A stretch of DNA of 13,465 nt from CAZMGB01 sp964565775 (GTDB lineage Bacteria; Chloroflexota; Dehalococcoidia; DSTF01; JALHUB01). A program made the translations under genes and the position numbers. The notes under the pieces are model-generated. The model did not search any database. It was not told where the DNA came from and saw only the letters and a list, made by a program, of their open reading frames with translations. Below are positions 7,795-13,463 of this stretch, piece after piece (position 1 is the stretch's first letter; every line of letters starts with the position of its first letter). The stretch is from positions 1 through 13,465 of the forward strand of contig CAZMGB010000033.1 of the NCBI GenBank assembly GCA_964565775.1. The letters run 5' to 3'.

Positions 7795-8640
7795 ATGCAG
7801 GGCAACCTGGAGACCACATTGGAAGATGGCATCGCCCAGGACGAGGCTAGGATCAGCCGTGTCGTCTGGGTCAGCCGTGGCATAGCTTCCGTGCTGACTG
7901 CTGCGGTGGTGGCGTTCTTCGTCCTGACCCAGGCCGACCAACCCTGGCAGTACGTTGGCTACCCCCTCCTGGCGGCCCTGCCGTTGCTGTACGGTATCAT
8001 CTCGGCCCGCTACATCCGCCTCTCGCATGTGGAGCTGCTGCGCCGCCAACAGGCACAACTCATGCTGCGGGCCATGGAGCTTGAGAAGATGGCTGCCCAT
8101 GACGCACTGACCGAGCTCTACAATCGCCGCCACTTCTACGAGCGCTTTCAGGAGATGCTGGCGCGGGCCCGGTTGAGCAAGCAGGCCCTGGCCCTCGTCG
8201 TGCTGGACATCGATGGCTTGAAGAAGATCAACGATGAGTACGGCCATGCCGTCGGCGACATCATGATCGCCAATCTGGCCAAGGTCATCGATAGGCACAT
8301 TCGCACCAGTGATGTCCCCGCTCGCCTGGGCGGAGACGAGTTCGCCGTCCTGATGCCGGACACGGACAAGCGGGGTGCCTTCGCCTTGGCCCAGCGCCTC
8401 TGGGAAGAGCTGGAGCGCGTCCCTATGTATGAGCACGAAGGGCTGCAGGTGATGCTCAACGTCTCCATCGGCGTTTCGGGCTTCCCTTGGGGCGGCGAGG
8501 ACGTGGACGAGATGGTGCACTGGGCCGACGCCGACATGTACGCAAACAAGGTCTCGCGGCGCCTGCCCCGGATGACGGCCTCCGGACCGGAGGAGGGGCT
8601 GCCGGACGACGCGGTTCTGGGCGACTTCGACCGAATATAG
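7795..8640 (+). CDS. membrane-anchored GGDEF diguanylate cyclase
   Basis: The 281-residue protein makes cyclic di-GMP from two GTP. Two hydrophobic spans (about 23-45 and 53-72) flank a short loop, followed by a charged helical linker (about 73-100) likely to form a dimerising coiled coil. The GGDEF domain starts at DALTELYNRR (103-112), with metal ligand D138 in LVVLDIDG, NDEYGHAVGD (146-155), and an intact active-site loop GGDEF (179-183). RTSD (170-173) lies five residues before the loop and fits the RxxD inhibitory site, so feedback by c-di-GMP is expected. The end SIGVSG...WADADMYANK is also typical. There is no PAS, GAF or other sensor domain, so any signal must act through the short membrane module. 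It is followed 17 bp later by an HD-GYP gene. The first in-frame ATG after a stop (7768-7770) is used as start. Confidence 0.94.
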   Translation: MQGNLETTLEDGIAQDEARISRVVWVSRGIASVLTAAVVAFFVLTQADQPWQYVGYPLLAALPLLYGIISARYIRLSHVELLRRQQAQLMLRAMELEKMAAHDALTELYNRRHFYERFQEMLARARLSKQALALVVLDIDGLKKINDEYGHAVGDIMIANLAKVIDRHIRTSDVPARLGGDEFAVLMPDTDKRGAFALAQRLWEELERVPMYEHEGLQVMLNVSIGVSGFPWGGEDVDEMVHWADADMYANKVSRRLPRMTASGPEEGLPDDAVLGDFDRI

Positions 8641-8657
8641 GGTTAGGGAGAGGGCAG

Positions 8658-9602
8658 ATGACGGAACAGGCAGCGATGGGCAAGATAGCGACGCGCAGGA
8701 ACGTTGGCGAAGCAGCGGGGCCGCAGCGAGAGACTTCATCCTTCTCGAAGCTCACCACGGTCTTCGCGGCAGTCGCCCTCGTATCGATAGTGACGCTGGG
8801 TTTCATCGTCACCAGGCTCCTGGGCAGCGACATCGGCGACATCTCCGTCGGAGCTTCCCTCGCCATCGTCTGCCTGATGCCGGTGATCATTGTCCTCCGC
8901 CGCTCCATCCGCCGTCAGCAGGCCGATGTGCAGCGCCGCGCGGACGACGTGAAGAGCAACTATGACTCCATCGTCGCCGTCCTGTGCGCCGCCCTCGACC
9001 TGCACGACAGCGTTACCCACGGACACGCCCGCCGCGTCTCCGATCTGGCCTCCGTCGTGGCCTGGCAGATGGGGCTGCGCAAGGAGGAGGAGCGCCGCAT
9101 CGAGAAGGCGGCGATCCTCCACGACATCGGCAAGATCGGCATCGCTGACGCCGTCCTCGCCAAGCCCGGCCCCCTGGACGAAGCCGAGTGGGCGGAGATG
9201 AAACGTCACCCGGAGCTCGGCTATCGCATGCTCCAGGGGATCGATTTCCTGAGGGACGCGGCGGAAATCGTCTACTCCCACCACGAGCACTACGACGGAT
9301 CGGGCTATCCCCGCGGCCTGAAGGGCGACGATATCCCCCTGGGCGCTCGCGTCTTCGCTGTGGTGGACGCCTATGACGCCATCACTTCGTACCGGCCCTA
9401 TCGCAAGGCGCAACCCCACCGCAAGGCGGTGGAGGAGATCGTGCGCAACAGCGGCATCCAGTTTGACCCGGACGTCGTTCGGGCGTTCCTGGAGGCGGAG
9501 AAGCAAGGCCTCTTGGACGACAAGCGTGGGTACCGCGAGCGAGAACAGGGGCCCGCTACCGCTGAGGTTCAGGCCCCAGCGGTGGCGTCGCTACCGGACT
9601 AG
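8658..9602 (+). CDS. membrane-anchored HD-GYP c-di-GMP phosphodiesterase
   Basis: The 314-residue protein is expected to hydrolyse cyclic di-GMP. The ATG at 8658 follows a GGGAGAGGGCAG ribosome-binding site; the open frame continues upstream inside the GGDEF gene but is not used. Two membrane spans (about 32-53 and 62-80) are followed by a short helical linker. The HD-GYP domain shows HGHARRVSD (121-129), the HD pair in ILHDIGKIGI (153-162; H155, D156, K159), H184, HHEHYDGSGYP (208-218) with the GYP motif, DDIPLGARVFAVVDAYDA (224-241) and the closing QFDPDVVRAFL (268-278). All metal and signature residues are present, so it should be active. The tail after 290 is low complexity. It forms a two-gene operon with the diguanylate cyclase and has the same minimal architecture of two spans plus one catalytic domain. 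Confidence 0.94.
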   Translation: MTEQAAMGKIATRRNVGEAAGPQRETSSFSKLTTVFAAVALVSIVTLGFIVTRLLGSDIGDISVGASLAIVCLMPVIIVLRRSIRRQQADVQRRADDVKSNYDSIVAVLCAALDLHDSVTHGHARRVSDLASVVAWQMGLRKEEERRIEKAAILHDIGKIGIADAVLAKPGPLDEAEWAEMKRHPELGYRMLQGIDFLRDAAEIVYSHHEHYDGSGYPRGLKGDDIPLGARVFAVVDAYDAITSYRPYRKAQPHRKAVEEIVRNSGIQFDPDVVRAFLEAEKQGLLDDKRGYREREQGPATAEVQAPAVASLPD

Positions 9603-9619
9603 CCACCGCTGACGGCTAG
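9577..9619. terminator. hairpins between convergent genes, possible bidirectional terminator
   Basis: Two alternative perfect hairpins lie over the convergent ends. CAGCGGTGGC (9577-9586) pairs with GCCACCGCTG (9602-9611), a 10-bp G+C-rich stem with a 15-nt loop. CTAGCC (9599-9604) pairs with GGCTAG (9614-9619), a 6-bp stem with a 9-nt loop whose arms contain both TAG stop codons. They overlap and exclude each other. No T-tract follows on either strand, so intrinsic termination is uncertain. Confidence 0.4.
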
Positions 9620-10446
9620 ACATCGTCGGGCAGCTCGACTCCCAGTTCCCGCGCCCAGCGCTCGATATCCCCGAAACGCTGGCGGCGGAACTCCTCTGCA
9701 AAGGCCATGCCGTGCCGCCGTCCCACGTCCGCGGCCCACGTCCTCATCATCGTCTCGATGACCGGCCGGTAGTCCTTGGGGTCGGCGTCCCGTAGGGGCG
9801 GGATGTCCAGGCCGGAGGCGGCGAGATCCACCTGGAGCTCGGCCACCGTCAGCTCCATCTGGCTGACGTGCTCGCACAGCGCGTCGATCTTGCGCTCGAT
9901 GTGGCCGGAGACGTCCACTGCCTTGTTGGTGTCGTACGGCACCTTGGCGAAGAAGTACTGCTCGCCCACGCAGTGGGGCTCCAGCCCCTCGTCGCGGTGC
10001 TCTGGGTGGTACAGGGGGAAGTGGGAGAAGCTGGCCGCCTCCATCGCCGCCCAGGCCACGGCCCGGTGGTCCTGATGGTTCTCGTAGGGCGCGAAGGGGT
10101 CCCAGATAAACAAGACATCCGGGCGGAAGCGGCGAATCGCCCGCATGCAGCGCTCCCGCAGCTCGTTGAGGGGGGTCTCGCTAAGGCGGCCGTCCTCATA
10201 GCCCAGGAACTCGATGTCGGGGTCAACGCCGAGCGCCTCCGCTCCCCGGCGGGCCTCCTCTTGCCGAGCCTCGGTGGTGAAGCGGGGGCTCCACTCCGGG
10301 TCGAGGGTGCCCCGCTCGTTGTTGGTGGCGATCACCTCGTGGACCTCGTACCCCATATCGGCCATCCTGGCGATGGTGCCGCCGGCCATGAACTCCATGT
10401 CGTCGGCGTGGGCGACGATGACGAGGACGGTCTTGGTTCTGTTCAC
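9616..10446 (-). CDS. PIG-L / LmbE-family N-acetylglucosaminyl deacetylase-like protein
   Basis: The 276-residue protein belongs to the PIG-L (LmbE) zinc deacetylases, which remove N-acetyl groups from GlcNAc-containing molecules (GlcNAc-PI, GlcNAc-inositol, lipid or antibiotic conjugates). The metal site is visible as AHADD (12-16; H13, D16), a variant of the usual AHPDD, and NHQDH (123-127; H124, H127). The core strand TVLVIVAHA is typical. No signal peptide is seen. The GTG at 10446 is used: a GAAGAGGAAC ribosome-binding site lies just upstream. The GTG overlaps by GTGA the stop of a 53-codon broken copy of the same gene start, so restart coupling is possible. It is the last gene of the minus operon with the ceramidase-fold and dehydratase-like genes, and converges on the HD-GYP gene. 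Substrate is unknown; a BshB/MshB-like role is possible but not shown. Confidence 0.9.
   Translation of the reverse strand: MNRTKTVLVIVAHADDMEFMAGGTIARMADMGYEVHEVIATNNERGTLDPEWSPRFTTEARQEEARRGAEALGVDPDIEFLGYEDGRLSETPLNELRERCMRAIRRFRPDVLFIWDPFAPYENHQDHRAVAWAAMEAASFSHFPLYHPEHRDEGLEPHCVGEQYFFAKVPYDTNKAVDVSGHIERKIDALCEHVSQMELTVAELQVDLAASGLDIPPLRDADPKDYRPVIETMMRTWAADVGRRHGMAFAEEFRRQRFGDIERWARELGVELPDDV
10406..10437 (-). repeat. 32-bp direct repeat, copy within intact PIG-L gene
   Basis: This copy encodes TKTVLVIVAHA of the functional PIG-L protein. It matches 10561-10592 at 31 of 32 positions; the only difference is the third base of a valine codon (GTC here, GTT there). The copies lie 155 bp apart, on either side of the palindromic element. 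See the broken gene start at 10443-10604. Confidence 0.85.
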
Positions 10447-10458
10447 GTTCCTCTTCCT

Positions 10459-10549
10459 GTCATTCTGAGTCCGCCGAAGGCGGACGAAGAATCTCGCAGC
10501 GCCAGGGAAGAGGAGCGAGATTCTTCGTCGCTGCGCTCCTCAGAATGAC
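10459..10549. repeat. 91-bp palindromic repeat (REP/MITE-like)
   Basis: The outer arms GTCATTCTGAG (10459-10469) and CTCAGAATGAC (10539-10549) are perfect inverted repeats of 11 bp. Inside them GACGAAGAATCTCGC (10483-10497) pairs perfectly with GCGAGATTCTTCGTC (10515-10529), 15 bp. A small hairpin TCCGCC-gaa-GGCGGA (10470-10484) sits in the left arm. The left arm therefore carries bases the right arm lacks, giving a cruciform with a side hairpin. Ends of this TCATTCTGAG/GAAGAATCTC kind are, from memory, common as dispersed non-coding repeats in environmental bacterial genomes. No transposase is encoded here. Confidence 0.85.
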
Positions 10550-10560
10550 CGATTGCCCCT

Positions 10561-10592
10561 GCGTGGGCGACGATGACGAGAACGGTCTTGGT
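10561..10592 (-). repeat. 32-bp direct repeat, copy within broken PIG-L start
   Basis: Matches 10406-10437 at 31 of 32 positions and encodes the same TKTVLVIVAHA residues. A second, shorter direct repeat is nearby: TGACCGATTG at 10546-10555 and 10627-10636, the latter being the last codons of the ceramidase-fold gene. The two repeat pairs together look like a tandem duplication whose downstream unit was split by the palindromic element. Confidence 0.8.
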
Positions 10593-10618
10593 GGAGCCAG
10601 CCATCACCTCCTCCTCTC

Positions 10619-11959
10619 CTATCCGCTGACCGATTGTAGCACCTCCACCGCCGCCTGACGCACGATCTCCTCCGCCTCGGGGGCGAAGAAGGTGACGCCC
10701 GCCTCGTAGCCGCCCTGGGCGTACGCCTCCGGCGGGGCCACGTAGCCGATGTAGTCGTTGGCGTAGCAGGCGACCAGCAGGTCATGGACGCCGCACTGGG
10801 CCCGGATCGCCTCCGCCGTCTCCACGAAGAACTCACCGGGCAGGGCCAGCAGCGCCAGCCCATCCCCGAGGAATAGAGCCTGTAGCTCGGTGCGCTGGGT
10901 GGCCGCTGGGGGCTGGCGGCGCGCCCAGGCCCCCGCCCAGCGCTCGTTCTGGGCGCGGGTGAGCCGTGCCATCACCTCGCGCCGCTCGTCGCTACCTTCG
11001 GCCAGCGGTGCCGCCTCGCCCTCCAGCTCTGCGATGCGGGCGGCGTACGCCTCGTCCGACTCGAACGGCCGCAGCGGCAGCTCCATCTCCCGCCGGGCGG
11101 CGCGAAGGCGCGGCTCCACCGTGCGGCCGGGGACGGCCTTCTCCGTGAACTCGTCCCAGCGGATGTTGTGGGCCCGCTGGCCGGGCCCCAGGGCTTGCAG
11201 CTCGCCGACGAGGCGCAACGCCTGACCGCCGACGACCTGGCCCGCCCGCTCCACGCTGTCGAAGTCCTGCCGTATCCAGGTGGGGTTGACGTTGGCGCAA
11301 GCGCCGTTGAGGTACACGACAGGCGCCCCCGTCTGCTCCCCGATGATGCGGCAGGCGACGCCGGGGAACTCCGCCGACAGCATCAGGTTGGCGGCGCTCA
11401 GAACCGTGGCGTGGCAAGCGAAGTTAATCAGGGTGGCCACGGGCCTCCCGTCGTCGCCGTCTACCAGCAGCAGCCTCAGGGCGGGGTCGACGGGCCAGTC
11501 CGGGTGGCGGCGGTTCTGCGACACCGTATCGACGACAGCCTGACCGACCTTGAGCGTCGCTGGCCGGCGCTGGCTGTGGGCGAAGACGACGGCGCCGACG
11601 ACCCTGCGGACCACCTCCGCCGCCAGCCCCTTGGCGAGCTGGCAGAACATTCCGGCCCGCAGGCCCCAGGGACCGGCGTGGTTGTGGATGGCCGCCACCA
11701 CGATGCGCTCCGCCGGGATGCCGCACAGTGATTGCACTCCCTGGCGCACCTCGTCCACGATCTGCGGGTGGACGCCCAGCAGGTCGCAGCCCACGATGGC
11801 GCACTGGTCGCCGTCGCCGCAGTCCAGCACGAGCACGCGGGCGAATAGCGGGTCGTGCACCCCCTGGGAAGGCTCGGTACGGTCCCCGTAGCCGTCCATG
11901 AAGCCGCCGACGGGCGGCGTAATGTCGACGACAGCGGCCCCGGCCAGGAGGGTGCTCAT
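10619..11959 (-). CDS. neutral/alkaline ceramidase-fold hydrolase, N-terminal domain only
   Basis: The 446-residue protein matches the catalytic domain of neutral ceramidases, zinc amidases that cleave the N-acyl bond of ceramide. Family marks are VDITPPVGGFMDGYGDR (11-27), DPLFARVLVL (36-45), IHNHAGPWG (91-99, equivalent to the HTHSGP zinc motif), ACHAT (181-185; H183), PGEFF (374-378; E376) and ANDYIGYV (400-407; Y403), so zinc ligands look complete. Two things differ from true ceramidases. The segment NGACANVNP (218-226) has Asn225 where I recall the catalytic Ser of the GDVSPN motif. There is also no signal peptide or C-terminal Ig-like domain; ceramidases are secreted and about 650 or more residues. 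It is probably a cytoplasmic hydrolase of unknown substrate. The ATG start overlaps the upstream stop as ATGA (11956-11959), implying translational coupling; no Shine-Dalgarno of its own is seen. Confidence 0.85.
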   Translation of the reverse strand: MSTLLAGAAVVDITPPVGGFMDGYGDRTEPSQGVHDPLFARVLVLDCGDGDQCAIVGCDLLGVHPQIVDEVRQGVQSLCGIPAERIVVAAIHNHAGPWGLRAGMFCQLAKGLAAEVVRRVVGAVVFAHSQRRPATLKVGQAVVDTVSQNRRHPDWPVDPALRLLLVDGDDGRPVATLINFACHATVLSAANLMLSAEFPGVACRIIGEQTGAPVVYLNGACANVNPTWIRQDFDSVERAGQVVGGQALRLVGELQALGPGQRAHNIRWDEFTEKAVPGRTVEPRLRAARREMELPLRPFESDEAYAARIAELEGEAAPLAEGSDERREVMARLTRAQNERWAGAWARRQPPAATQRTELQALFLGDGLALLALPGEFFVETAEAIRAQCGVHDLLVACYANDYIGYVAPPEAYAQGGYEAGVTFFAPEAEEIVRQAAVEVLQSVSG

Positions 11960-13365
11960 CGGTTGAGCCGGCCCAGGATGCGCCGCAGGTCCTGCGTGGG
12001 CAGGTTGCCGCCGCTGAGGATCAGCGCCACCTTCTTCCCCTTGAGCCGCTCGCCCAGCTTCAGTGCCGCGGCCGTGGCGGCCGCCCCGGCGGGCTCGGCG
12101 AGCTGCCGGGCCGCGCGCAGCAGCAGGGCGATCGCCTCGCGCATCTCGTCGTCGCTCACCAGCAGCATGTCGTCCAGGTGGTCGATGAACGTCCTCACCG
12201 GTACGAAGAAGGGCGTTCCCGTGGCCAGCCCCTCGGCGAACGTTTCGATGGGGGCCTGCTGGAGCCTGCGCTCCTTCCACGAGCGGTAGATCGCCGGCGC
12301 CCCCTCTGCCTGCGCGCCGATCACCTGCACCTCCGGCCGCAGCGCCTTGGCGACGATGCAGTGGCCGCTGGCGCCGCTACCGCCGCCGATGGGCGCGATG
12401 ATGACGTCCACGTCCGGCAGGTCCTCTAGGATCTCCACGCTCGTGGTGGCCACGCCTGCCACCAACTCGGGGGTATTGATGTGATGGACGTAGCTCATAC
12501 CCTCCCGGCGGGCGAACCCCTCGGCCCAGGCGCGCGCCTCCTCGAAGTTGCGGCCGTGGAAGGCTGCCTCGGCGCCCAGAGCCTGGATCGCCTCCACCTT
12601 GAGTGGGTTGGAGCGGCGGGGCATGGCGATGACGCAGCGCATCCCCACCAGCCGGGCCCCGTAGGCCAACGACTGCCCGTGGTTGCCGGTGGAAGCGCCG
12701 ATGATCCCCCGCCGCCGCTCCCGCCTTAGGCGGGCCGCCAGGTTCACTCCGCCTCGCACCTTGAAGACGCCGATGGGCTGAAGGTTCTCCAGCTTCAGGT
12801 ACGCCTGGCAGCCCAACAGCTGTGACAGGTAGGGATTGTGCACCAAGGGCGTCCGCTTCAGGTGGGGCTCGATGGTGTGCCTGGCGCGGTAGACGTCCGC
12901 AAGGGTGGGCCGTTGCTGGATGTGGCGGTCGTAGACCATCCCCACGACGCCCGAGCGAAGGCTATTGCACACGCGGCTTATCTTGTCCTCTATCTCCTGC
13001 GGCAGGATGTCGGTGCGCAGGAAGCCCAGCCGCTCGAAGTACTCCGATAGGTCGGTCGTGATGAAGATTTCGTCCTGCGGGAAGCGGTGGATCAGCTCGC
13101 GGACGACGAGGCGGCCCCAGCCCCGGCCTCGCTCCTCCTCCAGCACGGCGACGGACCCCAGCTCGTACGTCTGCCGATAGGGTTTGATGCGCCCGAAGGC
13201 GACGATGCTGCCATCGCTGCCCTGCCGCCGCACGACGATGAACTGCTGGGGCTCCAGCCACTCCCCGTCCAGGCGCAGCCGCGTCACCGCGTCGCCGATG
13301 AAGGGCATGTCGGCCGCGGTGGCCGGGGCAATCGTGTGGGGCGGAAGCGCTGGTTCGTCGGTCAT
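11956..13365 (-). CDS. GNAT acetyltransferase fused to threonine dehydratase-like PLP enzyme
   Basis: This 469-residue protein joins two domains. Residues 1 to about 145 are a GNAT acetyltransferase: beta strand ELGSVAVL (68-75), the acetyl-CoA loop RGRGWG (79-84, RxxGxG), and YFERLGF (109-115). Residues about 155-469 are a fold-type II PLP enzyme of the threonine dehydratase/serine racemase group: PLP lysine K202 in GVFKVRGG, STGNHGQS (225-232), phosphate-binding GGGSG (327-331), EPAGA (424-428) and SGGN (451-454). The lyase half would deaminate Thr/Ser-like substrates or racemise Ser; the GNAT half would acetylate an amine. The lyase domain is the length of short catabolic enzymes, with no ACT regulatory domain. 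The joint around residue 145 is continuous, with no sign of a frameshift. It is the first gene of the operon with the ceramidase-fold and PIG-L genes. The start has no Shine-Dalgarno, so translation may be leaderless. Confidence 0.9.
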   Translation of the reverse strand: MTDEPALPPHTIAPATAADMPFIGDAVTRLRLDGEWLEPQQFIVVRRQGSDGSIVAFGRIKPYRQTYELGSVAVLEEERGRGWGRLVVRELIHRFPQDEIFITTDLSEYFERLGFLRTDILPQEIEDKISRVCNSLRSGVVGMVYDRHIQQRPTLADVYRARHTIEPHLKRTPLVHNPYLSQLLGCQAYLKLENLQPIGVFKVRGGVNLAARLRRERRRGIIGASTGNHGQSLAYGARLVGMRCVIAMPRRSNPLKVEAIQALGAEAAFHGRNFEEARAWAEGFARREGMSYVHHINTPELVAGVATTSVEILEDLPDVDVIIAPIGGGSGASGHCIVAKALRPEVQVIGAQAEGAPAIYRSWKERRLQQAPIETFAEGLATGTPFFVPVRTFIDHLDDMLLVSDDEMREAIALLLRAARQLAEPAGAAATAAALKLGERLKGKKVALILSGGNLPTQDLRRILGRLNR

Positions 13366-13371
13366 GAGGTC

Positions 13372-13377
13372 ATTCTA
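13372..13377 (-). promoter_or_regulatory. candidate -10 box for the fusion-gene operon
   Basis: TAGAAT on the minus strand ends six bases before the ATG at 13365. Transcription from it would begin at or next to the start codon, giving a leaderless mRNA, which agrees with the lack of a Shine-Dalgarno there. No good -35 is seen at 17 bp. Short-motif evidence only. Confidence 0.3.
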
Positions 13378-13398
13378 GCGCAGGATCGTCGAGAGAGC

Positions 13399-13427
13399 TT
13401 CCGAAATCAACGGCGATGGCATAGAAT
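13399..13427 (+). promoter_or_regulatory. candidate plus-strand promoter for the gene past the right edge
   Basis: TTCCGA (13399-13404, 3 of 6 to consensus) and TAGAAT (13422-13427, 5 of 6) are separated by exactly 17 bp. A transcript would start near 13434 and lead into the AAGGAGGT site. The -35 lies within TTCCGAA (13399-13405), one of two TTC-S-GAA sites, the other being at 13451-13457. Confidence 0.4.
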
Positions 13428-13455
13428 ACGTGGGTAGCCAGCGGTCAGTTTTCGG

Positions 13456-13463
13456 AAGGAGGT
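13456..13463 (+). promoter_or_regulatory. Shine-Dalgarno AAGGAGGT at right edge
   Basis: A full-length match to the anti-Shine-Dalgarno pairing sequence lies 2 nt from the window end on the plus strand. A coding start is expected within about 4-8 bases beyond the edge, divergent from the fusion-gene operon. Confidence 0.6.

Larger units (their letters stand above)
10443..10604 (-). pseudogene. broken PIG-L gene start, 53-codon open frame
   Basis: An ATG at 10604 with a strong GGAGGAGGTG ribosome-binding site begins MAGSTKTVLVIVAHAG, nearly the same as the first residues of the intact PIG-L protein (NRTKTVLVIVAHADD). After AHA the similarity ends and the frame reads through the palindromic repeat (Ser/Arg/Glu-rich residues) to a TGA at 10445-10443. 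That TGA overlaps the GTG start of the intact gene. It is the remnant of a duplicated or interrupted gene start. If still translated, it could serve as a leader feeding ribosomes into the intact gene. It starts 14 bp after the ceramidase-fold gene ends. Confidence 0.7.

Noticed and set aside
8487..8657. Upstream extension of the HD-GYP protein by 57 codons
   Set aside because: It is an out-of-frame reading of the GGDEF gene's end; the ATG at 8658 has its own ribosome-binding site and gives a normal membrane N-terminus.
10459..10549. Insertion sequence or CRISPR repeat reading of the palindrome
   Set aside because: No transposase is encoded and there is only one copy without regularly spaced repeats; it fits a short non-coding palindromic repeat.
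11960..12280. N-terminal extension of the ceramidase-fold protein by 107 codons
   Set aside because: It runs inside the dehydratase coding region in another frame; the VDITPP opening of the family begins just after the ATG at 11959.
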